From: Bifidobacterium choloepi
Lineage (GTDB): Bacteria; Actinomycetota; Actinomycetes; Actinomycetales; Bifidobacteriaceae
DNA length: 44,754 nt
NCBI RefSeq assembly: GCF_010667615.1
Contig: NZ_VYSG01000006.1
Span: forward strand, 1 to 44,754
Reading direction: 5' to 3'
The notes under the pieces were generated by a model. That model was not told where the DNA came from and ran no database searches. It worked only from the letters and a program-made list of their open reading frames with translations. Position numbers and translations under genes: made by a program. This document shows, piece after piece, positions 35,553 to 44,216 of the stretch. Each line of letters starts with the position of its first letter. The stretch's first letter is position 1.

Positions 35553-37358
35553 TCAGCTGACCGTGCTCAACAGGTCGATCTTGTGCTTCTTCGCCTTCGT
35601 CCACCACAGATAATAGGCGATGCCGAGCACCAGCCACGTCGTGCCGACGATCCATACCTCCACGCCAAGCGAGACGAAAATGACGAACGTGACGACGGCG
35701 CCGATGGCCGGGAACAGGATAGTGCGCACCCACTTGCCGTGGTCGACGATCTTGCCGTGGATGCCAAGTCCCCACAGCACGCAGATGTTGAGCATGAAGT
35801 ACGTCGACAGCGCGCCGTAGTTCGAGACCTTCGCACCCTGGTCCATGCCAATCGTCCACAGCACGACGAACACGAGCACGAGCGTGACGATGGCGACGAA
35901 TAGCGTGGCGAAGATCGGCACGCCGGTCTTCCTGTCGACCTTCTGGAACTGCTTCGGGAAGGCATTGTCACGACCCATGACGTAGAGCAGTCGCGAGACG
36001 GCGGTCATGCCCGACAGCGACGTGAACAGGCCAAGCGCGAGTGCGTTGGCGACGGCCGTCAGCACGCCAAGCCACTTGCCGGCGAGCGCGGCGATCGTGT
36101 AGAAGCCGTTCGTCGGGTCGGCCGCCATGATCTTGCCGGACGGATCCATGCAGGAGGCGATGAAGCTCATCGCCATGTACAGGAAGCCGAGCACGAGGAC
36201 GATCCAGATCATCGCCTTCGGCGGCGCCTTGCGCGGCTGGATGCATTCGCCGTCGAGCGTGACGATCGAGCCGAAGCCGACGAAGCTCAGCGCGCACAGC
36301 GAGACGGCGCTCATGACGGAGCCGAAGTTGAATTTCGACGCGTCGAACAGCGACGTGCCGGAGAAATGCGCGGTGTCCGGATGCCTGACAATGTAGATGA
36401 AGCCGAACACGAAGAACAGCAGCAGCACAATGAGCTCGGCGCACAGGGCAAGCTTGTCGACGAGAACGGTGGCACCCATGCCGCGCAATGCGACGACGGT
36501 GATGAACGCGAGGAAGATCAGGCACCAGACCCAGACGGGTACGCCGGGAATGTAGGCGCGCAGCGCTTCGCCGGCCATGATCAGCATGACGGCCGGAGTG
36601 ATCAGGTATTGCAGGATCATCAGCCAGCCGACGACGAAGCCGATCGGCCCGTTGAGTTCGTGCGACGCATAGATGTAGATCGAGCCGCTTGACGGGTAGC
36701 GCGGCACCATCAGGCCGAACGACAGCGCCGTGAACAGCATCGCGATCATGCCGATCAGGTAGGCCAGCGCCGGCATGCCGTTCGACGTGTCGTAGACGGA
36801 GGCGAGGATCGAGAACGGCGCGATCGGCACCATGAAGATCATGCCGAAGATGACAAGGTCCATCGTTGTCAATGTGCGCTTGAGACCGCCGGACTGGGCG
36901 GTGGCGGTGCCTTTGGCGGTGTTAGCGGTGCCCTGTTTCGAAGTTCCGGCAGCCTGCTTGCCGCCGTTCGGCGTCTGTTTCGCCGTGGCGGCCGACTGTT
37001 GCACGATTCCCGCGTTGCCGGCGCTATTCGGTTCGCCAATGACGTCCTTCACTGGCGATGTCGCGGCCGCGTCCGCCGCTGCGCCCGGCGCGGTGGCGTT
37101 GACATCGAGCGCGCACGGCGTGCCGGCCTTGACGGCGGCCGTCTTGGCGGATGCGGCCCGGCCCTCGGCCTTGGCGGCGTTGACGTGATCGTTGATATAG
37201 TCGCGTTCGGCCTGGGACTTGGGGACAATGACATTGACATTCCTGTCCCGGATGCCCGGTTTTGCCTCGTCCAGTACTACATGGGAAGACGAGGTGGCGG
37301 CTTGTCCGACGGGCGATCGACCGGTCGCGCCCGTTGGGGAAATGGTGGGATCACCCAT
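35553..37358 (-). CDS. APC-family amino acid/polyamine permease with long N-terminal extension
   Basis: A 601-residue transporter. Residues 1-145 are a hydrophilic Ala/Thr/Gly/Lys-rich extension, unusual for this family. The rest has about 12 membrane helices and APC landmarks: FGMIFMVPIAPFSILASVYD at the first helix, PRYPSSGSIYIYASHELNGPIGF, and LSFVGFGSIVTLDGE at the sixth helix. The substrate is not evident; the nearby aldehyde dehydrogenase could hint at amine use, but the genes are convergent. Start ATG 37358 has AAGGAGAG seven bases upstream. Confidence 0.85.
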   Translation of the reverse strand: MGDPTISPTGATGRSPVGQAATSSSHVVLDEAKPGIRDRNVNVIVPKSQAERDYINDHVNAAKAEGRAASAKTAAVKAGTPCALDVNATAPGAAADAAATSPVKDVIGEPNSAGNAGIVQQSAATAKQTPNGGKQAAGTSKQGTANTAKGTATAQSGGLKRTLTTMDLVIFGMIFMVPIAPFSILASVYDTSNGMPALAYLIGMIAMLFTALSFGLMVPRYPSSGSIYIYASHELNGPIGFVVGWLMILQYLITPAVMLIMAGEALRAYIPGVPVWVWCLIFLAFITVVALRGMGATVLVDKLALCAELIVLLLFFVFGFIYIVRHPDTAHFSGTSLFDASKFNFGSVMSAVSLCALSFVGFGSIVTLDGECIQPRKAPPKAMIWIVLVLGFLYMAMSFIASCMDPSGKIMAADPTNGFYTIAALAGKWLGVLTAVANALALGLFTSLSGMTAVSRLLYVMGRDNAFPKQFQKVDRKTGVPIFATLFVAIVTLVLVFVVLWTIGMDQGAKVSNYGALSTYFMLNICVLWGLGIHGKIVDHGKWVRTILFPAIGAVVTFVIFVSLGVEVWIVGTTWLVLGIAYYLWWTKAKKHKIDLLSTVS

Positions 37359-37666
37359 GTCTGACTCTCCTTATGAGCATGTAGTCCCAGACTATTCCGG
37401 CGCTCCGTTCGGCCGTTTCGATTTCACTGGAAACTAAAGCTCCACGCCACCGGCTACTGATCCCCCATCGACGGATGAAAAGAGAAGGAAACACCACATG
37501 TTCCTCCGTGACACGCCGGGGATTCCCCGGTAGGTGTCTGCATATGCGTCTAGTGTTGCTTGGCTGGAATGAATTACTGGCATGCGTGAAATGCGAGCGC
37601 GCCTGCGACAAGAAGAGACACACAGCATAGCGTGTAGCAACGTACGGCTAAGAGAGATTTTGCACA
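37359..37666. other. divergent promoter gap between APC permease and GNAT genes
   Basis: Contains the permease ribosome site, a small hairpin CCGGGGATTCCCCGG (37516-37530) without a T-run, and a plus-strand stretch before the GNAT gene. Nothing else was recognised; no leader peptide with an obvious amino-acid bias was seen. Confidence 0.5.
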
Positions 37667-38338
37667 ATGCTCATTCGACATGCGACCATGGACGACCTTG
37701 ACGCCCTCGCAACCATGGAGGCAGCCTGCTTCCCGCCGGCCGAGGCGGCCGACATCGAGACGCTGGCCTCCCGCATCGAACAGTATCCGGAGCACTTCTG
37801 GCTGCTCATCAACACCGACGCCGGCAAGCACGACCCTTCCTTCCCGGCCCACGTGGAAGAGGGATCGCTGATCAGCTTCGTCAACGGCCTGACGACCGAC
37901 GAAGCCGACCTGCTCGACACCATGTACGACGACGCGAGCCTGCACGACGAGGACGGCGACTGGCAGATGATCCTCGGCCTCGACACCGCGCCGATCTACC
38001 AGCATCACGGTTGCGCCGGCTACCTGCTGCGCCGCGTCATCCTCGACTCGGCGCTGAGCGGTCGCCGCGGCATCGTGCTCGCCTGCAAGGAACGACTCGT
38101 CGATTTCTACGCCAGCTTCGGGTTCGTCGACGAGAACCTCTCCTCCTCCACGCACGGCAATGCGGCGTGGCACCAGATGCGCCTGCTGCTCACGCCGCAG
38201 GTCGACGAGGAGCCGGTCGACCGCGAGCGCGCCGAACGTACCGACGAGACGATTCGCCGTGCCATGCGCGAGACCACGCGCTATATCGACTCCGACGAAT
38301 CGATTACCCAGCAATTCCCCGCCGTCGTCCGTCACTAG
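37667..38338 (+). CDS. GNAT-family N-acetyltransferase
   Basis: A 223-residue acetyl-CoA-dependent acetyltransferase. The N-terminus MLIRHATMDDLDALATMEAACFPPAEAA and the acetyl-CoA loop QHHGCAGYLLRRVI (in place of R/QxxGxG/A) identify the family; LACKERLVDFYASFGFVDEN is the usual C-terminal motif. It resembles serotonin N-acetyltransferase-like members. An acidic/basic tail of about 45 residues follows the domain. Its acceptor is unknown; an amine such as histamine made by the nearby hdcA product is only a speculation. Confidence 0.85.
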   Translation: MLIRHATMDDLDALATMEAACFPPAEAADIETLASRIEQYPEHFWLLINTDAGKHDPSFPAHVEEGSLISFVNGLTTDEADLLDTMYDDASLHDEDGDWQMILGLDTAPIYQHHGCAGYLLRRVILDSALSGRRGIVLACKERLVDFYASFGFVDENLSSSTHGNAAWHQMRLLLTPQVDEEPVDRERAERTDETIRRAMRETTRYIDSDESITQQFPAVVRH

Positions 38339-38788
38339 CGGAAAAGTTCACTGGAAAGCAGCCGGCGAGGAGTAGCCGGGCCGGGTGGCCGACCGCCGGG
38401 CGCGGCGAAGAAGGCGAACCGGAACGCGAGCTCCTTGCCACCGGTCTGTTGTTCGCGATTGTCAAGCCGGATGAATCGTTCTTCACTGTCAACGTAACAA
38501 ATTCCCGGCGTTTGCGAATACCTTGCGAAAGCATTGCCACAAACCGTTTTCCAATGGCCGGATTCATATACACTCGTGTGAGGCCGCGACGCCGGCCGGA
38601 CGCCCGCTTCGGCGCGGCGACGGCGGCAGGTTCGCCGAGCCACCCGGTTCCGCAGGACCCGGATCTCTCGGCGACGGGGCCGCGAGAAGAATCACCGTCA
38701 GTCACTGTGAGCCCAGTCACTGCAACCCGGCACCGGTCCCCAGCTGGCCGGACCGCCGGACAGACATCGCGAAAGGAACGCATTACGA
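38339..38788. other. 450-base gap with a probable structured leader before the exonuclease
   Basis: The left half holds GC-rich hairpins after the GNAT gene. An AT-rich stretch at 38540-38577 with TACACT could be a promoter, giving a leader of about 210 bases. In it, TCGCCGAG and CTCGGCGA pair around an inner CCCGGTTCC/GGACCCGG stem, followed by the direct repeat CAGTCACTG (two copies) and further GGCC-rich stems. No known riboswitch class could be assigned with confidence. Confidence 0.4.
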
Positions 38789-39376
38789 ATGGCCGTCCAT
38801 AGCAACTCGACGTTCCGGCTTCCCCATGACTACGTGGCGCTGGACATCGAAACGACCGGCTTCAGTCCGCGCACCGAGGCGATCACCGAAATCGGCGCCG
38901 TCAGGATCCGCGACGGCAAGATCGTCGGCACGTTCACGCAGCTGGTCGACCCCGGCAAGCCCATTCCTTCCCGCATCACGCACCTGACCGGCATCGGCGA
39001 CGCGATGGTCGCCGGCCAGCCGCCCATCGATATCGTCATGCCGACGTTCATCGACTGGCTCGCCTCCGACATCATCGTCGGCCACAATGTCCGCTTCGAC
39101 CTGTCGTTCCTGACCGAGGCGGCGCTGCGCACCGTCGGCCATCCGGCCGGTTTCCACGCGCCGTCGCTGGACACGATGACGATCGACAAGCGCCTGTTCC
39201 CGTCCGAACGGCACCGCCTCGCCGACCTGATCGTGCGCTACGGCATCGCCGACACCGAAGAGCACCGCGCGCTGTCGGACGCGACGCAGACGTACCAGTG
39301 CCTCGAGTGGCAGCGGCGCTACATCGGGGCCAACGATTCGGTCACGACGTCGGTCAATACCCGGTTCAGGGTGTGA
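38789..39376 (+). CDS. DEDDh 3'-5' exonuclease (DnaQ epsilon-like)
   Basis: A 195-residue exonuclease of the DnaQ/Pol III epsilon superfamily. The acidic motifs are YVALDIETTGFSPR (Exo I), GHNVRFDLSFL (Exo II) and EEHRALSDAT (Exo III, with the HxxxD pattern). It contains only the exonuclease domain. Start ATG 38789 has GAAAGGA twelve bases upstream. It is convergent with the antiporter gene across a large hairpin. Confidence 0.9.
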   Translation: MAVHSNSTFRLPHDYVALDIETTGFSPRTEAITEIGAVRIRDGKIVGTFTQLVDPGKPIPSRITHLTGIGDAMVAGQPPIDIVMPTFIDWLASDIIVGHNVRFDLSFLTEAALRTVGHPAGFHAPSLDTMTIDKRLFPSERHRLADLIVRYGIADTEEHRALSDATQTYQCLEWQRRYIGANDSVTTSVNTRFRV

Positions 39377-39387
39377 GTACTGGCGGC

Positions 39388-39561
39388 ACTTCGCACTTCC
39401 CGAAGGGGCATTTGGAAAGTGCGAAGTTTTTCCTGCCATCCAGCCTGACCACATGTGCCATTTTCCAATGTTTTCAATGCCTGAGGGGAGACCATGACAT
39501 TCATGGTCTCCCCTCAGGCATTGAAAAATTCGCACTTTCCAAATGCCCTGTTGGAAAGTGC
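39388..39561. repeat. nested long hairpin between exonuclease and antiporter genes
   Basis: The core is a perfect 27-bp stem (39471-39497 with 39501-39527) and loop CAT, including CTGAGGGGAGACCATGA. Around it, GGGCATTTGGAAAGTGCGAA (39406-39425) pairs with its complement at 39528-39547. A third copy of GGAAAGTGCGAAG lies at 39552, and ACTTCGCACTTCCC at 39388 can pair with either. It probably terminates both convergent genes, but the alternative pairings look more elaborate than a simple terminator. Confidence 0.85.
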
Positions 39562-39608
39562 GAAGTCTGAGTTAGGTATTCCCCCGCCCGACGGCGAAAA
39601 TACGGAAC

Positions 39609-41249
39609 TCAGGCCCCAAATACCCCGCTATGGCAGGTGTAAATGATGCCAATCACGCCGGCGATGAGGACGATGATGGCCAAGATGAATTCCTTGTGCG
39701 TGAACAGGTTCGTCCAGCCGCCATGGCGACCGGCGACGTCGGCGCGGTCGCCGGCGCCCACGCCGAGCGACGGCTGCTCGGCCTGCCGCCGGCCAACGAA
39801 GAACAGCGGAATGCCGACAGCATAGACCACGCAGGCGATCATCAGGTAGTTCAGGCCGGCCGAATACACCAGGTACAGCGCGAAGACGGTACCGATGATG
39901 CCGGTGGCGATGCCGTACCGGCGCGAGTACCGGATGCCGTCGGGCCAGCCGTCCGGCGTGCCGGCGACCGACTTGCGCGAGATCTTCCACAGGAACAGGC
40001 AGCACAGCAGGTAGCACGGCATCGCCATGACCGACGTGATCGAGATCATCGTGTCCCAGGCGTCGCCGGAGACGAAATGGCAGATCAGGATCAGCACCTC
40101 GACGATGGCCGCCGACGCGACGAGCGACGCGGTCGGCGCGCCCTTCGCGTTCGTCTTCGTGAACACCTTCGGGAAGATGCCGTCGCGGGCGCCGAACAGC
40201 GGCATCTGCGAGATCATCATCATCCAGACCAGCCACGCCGCCAGCACGGACACGACAACGCCGATGTTGACGAGCACGCCACCCCACGTGCCGAACTGGT
40301 CGCGCATGATCGTCGCCATCGACGGGTTGCTCATCTGGCCAATGTCGGTGTACGAGTACACGCCGAGCGGCAGCAGTGACACGAGAATGTAGACGACGAG
40401 CACCGACAAGTAGCCGAGCGTTGTAGCACGTGAAACATCACGCTGGCTCTTCGCATTGGAGGACACGACGACGGCGCCCTCGATGCCGATGAACAGCCAC
40501 AGCGTGACGAGCATCGTGCCGGAGACCTGGTCCATGACGCCGGAGAACGAGAACGACAGCTGCACGCCGGACGAGCTCAGGCCCCAGAAACCGTGCAGGA
40601 ACGTGCCAAGCTCGAAGACGGTCAGCATGGCGATGATGAACACGAGCACCGGGACGATCTTGCAGATCGTGCCGATGACGTTGATCGCCGCGCCGGACTT
40701 CGCGCCGCGCAGCGTCAGCAGGAACATCAGCCACGTGATGACGGAGGCACCGAGCACCGACCACCAGTTGTTGCCGCCGTCGAACGTGCCGGGGAAGAAG
40801 AAATTGAGCGTCGACATGACAAGGACGCCGTAGGCGCACAGCGAGAAGCAGTTGCAGATCCAGTAGCCGTAGGAAATCAGGAAGCCGACAAACCTGCCGA
40901 AACCGGTGTACGCGTAGGTGTACAGGCCGTTCTTGAGCTCCGGTCGCGCGGCGGCGAGGATGCGGAACGTGTTCGCGATGAACCACATGCCGACGCCGGT
41001 GATCGCCCACGCGATGATCTGGCCGCCGGCCGATGCCGATTCGGCCATGTTCTGGGGCAGCGAGTAGATGCCGCCGCCGACCATCGCCGAGATGACGATG
41101 CCGATCAGCCCGACCAGGCCGACCTTCCTGCGATTGTTGCTGACGACGGACGCCTCGGGGGCCCTGTCGTCGCTCGTGTCGGTGACGACGACGCCGTCGG
41201 CGCCTGCCGTCACTTCAGCGGAACCTTGCGTTTCGTCGGTGTTGGGCAC
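39609..41249 (-). CDS. APC-family amino acid antiporter (second HdcP-like)
   Basis: A 546-residue antiporter with about 12-13 membrane helices, strongly similar to the neighbouring transporter gene upstream (for example GGGIYSLPQNMAESASAGGQ against GGGIYDLPQNMAASASAGGQ). It belongs to the group that exchanges an amino acid for its decarboxylation product, such as histidine/histamine or arginine/ornithine. Start GTG 41249 is preceded by GGAGAG; the frame also opens at GTG 41261. It follows hdcA and the first antiporter, but a hairpin and 295 bases separate them, so it may be transcribed separately or for a related substrate. Confidence 0.85.
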   Translation of the reverse strand: MPNTDETQGSAEVTAGADGVVVTDTSDDRAPEASVVSNNRRKVGLVGLIGIVISAMVGGGIYSLPQNMAESASAGGQIIAWAITGVGMWFIANTFRILAAARPELKNGLYTYAYTGFGRFVGFLISYGYWICNCFSLCAYGVLVMSTLNFFFPGTFDGGNNWWSVLGASVITWLMFLLTLRGAKSGAAINVIGTICKIVPVLVFIIAMLTVFELGTFLHGFWGLSSSGVQLSFSFSGVMDQVSGTMLVTLWLFIGIEGAVVVSSNAKSQRDVSRATTLGYLSVLVVYILVSLLPLGVYSYTDIGQMSNPSMATIMRDQFGTWGGVLVNIGVVVSVLAAWLVWMMMISQMPLFGARDGIFPKVFTKTNAKGAPTASLVASAAIVEVLILICHFVSGDAWDTMISITSVMAMPCYLLCCLFLWKISRKSVAGTPDGWPDGIRYSRRYGIATGIIGTVFALYLVYSAGLNYLMIACVVYAVGIPLFFVGRRQAEQPSLGVGAGDRADVAGRHGGWTNLFTHKEFILAIIVLIAGVIGIIYTCHSGVFGA

Positions 41250-41415
41250 GATTCTCTCCACTACTCTCGGTCGCCGTCGATAGGCCCTGCCGTCATTCGC
41301 TGTCGCAGCGCACGGTTGCCCGGCGAAGTCAACTGTTCCAGATTACTCGGCAAGGAGGAATAGAGTGCCCAGAGGTCCACGATGTCATGTCTCGACATGG
41401 CGTCACCGACAAAAA

Positions 41416-41504
41416 GCATGTCACGGTCCCGGGAGGGATTCCCGGGACCGTGACATGCTGTGTGACATGCTGTGTGACATGCTGTGTGGCATGCCACGCG
41501 GCAT
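41416..41504. repeat. 19-bp-arm hairpin followed by 12-bp tandem repeats
   Basis: GCATGTCACGGTCCCGGGA (41416-41434) and its perfect complement (41440-41458) form a hairpin; then TGACATGCTGTG occurs three times in tandem (41451-41486), and GGCATGCC appears twice afterward. It lies between the two antiporter genes and resembles the GTCAC-type palindromes elsewhere. Terminator and regulatory array are both possible. Confidence 0.85.
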
Positions 41505-41543
41505 GCCATATGTCGGGTCGGCTTCCGCGTATGGCCACGCCGC

Positions 41544-43166
41544 TCAGGACGTGAAGACGCCGCTGCCGATCGTGTAGATAATGCCGACGATGCCGGCGAC
41601 GACGATGATCACGAACAGGACCTTTTCCCACTTCGTGAACAGGTTCCACCAGCTCGTGCCGTCATGGCCGACGGCCTGGCGACGACCGACGATGAACAGC
41701 GGGATGCCGACGGCGTACAGCACGCAGGCGATCATCAGGTAGTTCAGGCCGGCCGAATACACCAGATAGAGCGCGAAGATCGTGCCGATGACGCCGGTCG
41801 CGATCGCGTTCTTCCGCGAGAATCGTATCCCCTTTGGCCATGGATCCTTGACGGCGATCTTCCACAGGAACAGGCAGCACAGCAGGTAGCATGGCATCGC
41901 CATGACCGACGTGATCGAGATCATCGTGTTCCAGGCGTTGCCGGAGACGAACTTGCACAGGATGAACAGCGCCTGGCAGATGATGGCCGTCCACAGCAGC
42001 GACGTCGTCGGGGCGTTCTTGGAGTTCGTCTTCTTGAACGTCTTCGGGAAGATGCCGTCGCGCGAGGCGAACAGCGGCATCTGGCCGAGCATCAGCATCC
42101 AGACCAGCCAGCTCGACAGCACCGAGATGATGACGCCGACGTTGACGATGTCGCTGCCCCACGAGCCGTAGAGCTGCTGCATGATCGTCGCCATCGACGG
42201 GTCGGCCATCTTGCCGATGTCGGTGTAGCTGTAGACGCCGAGCGGCAGCAGCGAGACGAGGACGTACAGCACGAGGATGACGAGGTAGCCGATTGTCGTC
42301 GCCTTCGAGACGTCGCTCTGGCTCTTCGCCTCGCCGGAGATGACGACGGCGCCCTCGATGCCGATGAATAGCCACAGCGTGACGAGCATCGTGCCGGAGA
42401 CCTGGCTCATGACGTTGCCGAAGTTGAAGCCGAGCTGCACGCCGGAGCTCGTCAGTCCCCAGAAGCCGTGCAGGAACGTACCGAACTGGAAGACGGTGAT
42501 CATCAGGACGATGAACATCAGGACCGGCAGGATCTTGCCGATCGTGCCGATGATGTTGAGGAACGCGCCGGACTTCGCGCCGCGCAGCGCCAGCCACAGC
42601 ATGATCCAGCTGATCACCGAGGCGCCGATGATGGACCACCAGTTGTTGCCGCCGGTGAAGACGCCGGGGAAGAAGAAGTCCATCGTCGACATGATCAGGA
42701 CACCGTAGGCGACCAGCGCGAAGCAGTTGCAGATCCAGTAGCCGTAGCTGATCAGGAAGCCGACGAACTTGCCGAATCCCTTGTACGCGTAGGTGTACAG
42801 GCCGTTCTTGAGTTCCGGCCGCGCCTGCGCGAGGATGCGGAACGTGTTCGCGATGAACCACATGCCGACGCCGGTGATCACCCAGGCGATGATCTGTCCG
42901 CCGGCGGACGCGGAGGCGGCCATGTTCTGCGGCAGGTCGTAGATGCCGCCGCCGACCATCGCGGAAATCACGACGGCGATGAGGCCGATCAGGCCGACCT
43001 TCTTGCCGCCGGAATCGTTCTTCTTGTCGGAATTGTTGGACGATGCTCCCGTTGTGGTCGTCGCTGCCGCCGACGACGTCTTGGCGACGGTGCCGCCCGC
43101 CGGCGTTCCGGCAGCCGTGCCGGAAGCCGGCCCGGAGGAAGTAGCCGAAGCAGTGCTGTTCGACAT
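41544..43166 (-). CDS. hdcP: histidine/histamine antiporter (HdcP-like)
   Basis: A 540-residue APC-family transporter with about 12-13 membrane helices, encoded immediately downstream of hdcA. By the known hdc clusters of lactobacilli it should exchange external histidine for internal histamine, adding to the proton motive force when coupled to decarboxylation. The N-terminus is Ala/Thr/Ser/Gly-rich for about 50 residues; the first helix contains MVGGGIYDLPQNMAASASAGG. Start ATG 43166 has AAAGGGGAG five bases upstream. A terminator lies between hdcA and this gene, so expression may depend on read-through. The specificity is inferred from context. Confidence 0.8.
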   Translation of the reverse strand: MSNSTASATSSGPASGTAAGTPAGGTVAKTSSAAATTTTGASSNNSDKKNDSGGKKVGLIGLIAVVISAMVGGGIYDLPQNMAASASAGGQIIAWVITGVGMWFIANTFRILAQARPELKNGLYTYAYKGFGKFVGFLISYGYWICNCFALVAYGVLIMSTMDFFFPGVFTGGNNWWSIIGASVISWIMLWLALRGAKSGAFLNIIGTIGKILPVLMFIVLMITVFQFGTFLHGFWGLTSSGVQLGFNFGNVMSQVSGTMLVTLWLFIGIEGAVVISGEAKSQSDVSKATTIGYLVILVLYVLVSLLPLGVYSYTDIGKMADPSMATIMQQLYGSWGSDIVNVGVIISVLSSWLVWMLMLGQMPLFASRDGIFPKTFKKTNSKNAPTTSLLWTAIICQALFILCKFVSGNAWNTMISITSVMAMPCYLLCCLFLWKIAVKDPWPKGIRFSRKNAIATGVIGTIFALYLVYSAGLNYLMIACVLYAVGIPLFIVGRRQAVGHDGTSWWNLFTKWEKVLFVIIVVAGIVGIIYTIGSGVFTS

Positions 43167-43195
43167 CGCTCTCCCCTTTCACGAAAAATAAGAAT

Positions 43196-43231
43196 AAAAA
43201 GCCGGCTCCCGCCAGCGAGAGCGCGGGAGCC
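43196..43231 (-). terminator. terminator between hdcA and hdcP
   Basis: On the minus strand GGCTCCCGC (43223-43231) pairs with GCGGGAGCC (43204-43212) and the hairpin is followed after three bases by TTTTTATTCTTATTTTT. This is a strong intrinsic terminator placed so that hdcA can be made in excess of the transporter. Confidence 0.85.
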
Positions 43232-43259
43232 AGCGGAACATTGCGGAAAACCGCCGGAT

Positions 43260-44216
43260 TTACTTGAGGCCGGTCAGCGACTCGAAGCCCTGCTGGTCAA
43301 GCCAGTCGTTGATCGTCATGTCGTTGAGGGAACCGAAGCCGGAATCGGGGACGGCGTTGCGGGCGAGCGTGACGTACGGACCGACGGTGATGGCGTTGCC
43401 GATCTGGTTCGGCTTCATCATCGAGTAGGCGTAACCGACATATGTCCTGTCGAACAGCACGCCGGAGTCCTTGCCGCACTCGACGACCGACCAGACGATT
43501 TCCTTGCGGTGCTCGTCGAGGAAGGCGACCATGTCTTCCTCGGAGTCGTTTTCGGTCCACACGCCGGCGTCCTCGATGAACAGGTCGGCGCAGTAGTCGC
43601 GGTCGTTCGACAGCGAGATCGCGATGAAGCTCCAGACGCCGTAGCCCTCGCCGTTTTCCGGATCCGGAGTCTGGCCCTCCGGCGGACGGTAGGCGGTAAC
43701 GCCCTTGTTCGCGCAGATGACGTGGCCGCCGGGCACCGGATGGTAGCGACGGTCGGTGTCGGTGCCGAACAGCTCGACGCCGCAATCCAGCAGCGGCTTG
43801 GCGTCGTAGACCGGCAGGTCCTGGTTGTTGAACTGCTTCATCGTGAACAGCGGCGTGATCGTGTTGTTCTTGATGTCCGGGTGGGCGGCGAGATCGTGGC
43901 CCCAGATCTGGCCCTGAATGCCGCAGAATGACGACGCGGTCAGCATGTTGATCTGGCCGACGTAGGCGTCGGCGCATTCGGCCTTGTCATACGTCACGAT
44001 GCCGTCGATCAGCGCGTCGTTCGTCTTGTCGACGACGCCGGTCGAGACCTTGAGGATGTTGACGTAGCCGTTGCCGTACGCGCCCGGCATGCCGTAGCCG
44101 TCGCAGTAGCAGTCGTACGGCGAGATGGCCGTCTTGTCGATGTGCGGATGGCGCATCGTTTCGTGGCGGTTGATCGCCTTGGCAATAGTGCGATTGTCGC
44201 GGACTTCAAGTGACAT
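43260..44216 (-). CDS. hdcA: histidine decarboxylase proenzyme, pyruvoyl type
   Basis: Converts histidine to histamine and CO2 using a pyruvoyl group made by self-cleavage. The 318-residue proenzyme has the cleavage site TASSFCGIQG; cutting between Ser95 and Ser96 gives the beta chain and the alpha chain with the pyruvoyl start. Other landmarks shared with the Lactobacillus enzyme are NGYVNILKV, GQINM, ICANKGVTA, GYGVWSFIAIS, FIEDAGVW and IGNAITVGPYVTL. Start ATG 44216 is supported by GGTGAGG six bases upstream; this gives about 15 more N-terminal residues than lactobacilli. The hdcB maturation gene of lactobacilli is not seen in the window. It heads a cluster with two antiporters. Confidence 0.93.
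   Translation of the reverse strand: MSLEVRDNRTIAKAINRHETMRHPHIDKTAISPYDCYCDGYGMPGAYGNGYVNILKVSTGVVDKTNDALIDGIVTYDKAECADAYVGQINMLTASSFCGIQGQIWGHDLAAHPDIKNNTITPLFTMKQFNNQDLPVYDAKPLLDCGVELFGTDTDRRYHPVPGGHVICANKGVTAYRPPEGQTPDPENGEGYGVWSFIAISLSNDRDYCADLFIEDAGVWTENDSEEDMVAFLDEHRKEIVWSVVECGKDSGVLFDRTYVGYAYSMMKPNQIGNAITVGPYVTLARNAVPDSGFGSLNDMTINDWLDQQGFESLTGLK

Noticed and set aside
37667..38338. hdcB-like maturation protein
   Set aside because: The gene is a clear GNAT acetyltransferase and has no HdcB features.
38578..38788. c-di-AMP (ydaO) riboswitch
   Set aside because: GGTTCGCCGAGCC looks like the start of the motif, but the GGAACC, GGGGTGAA and CAGCTAAC blocks are not present in order.
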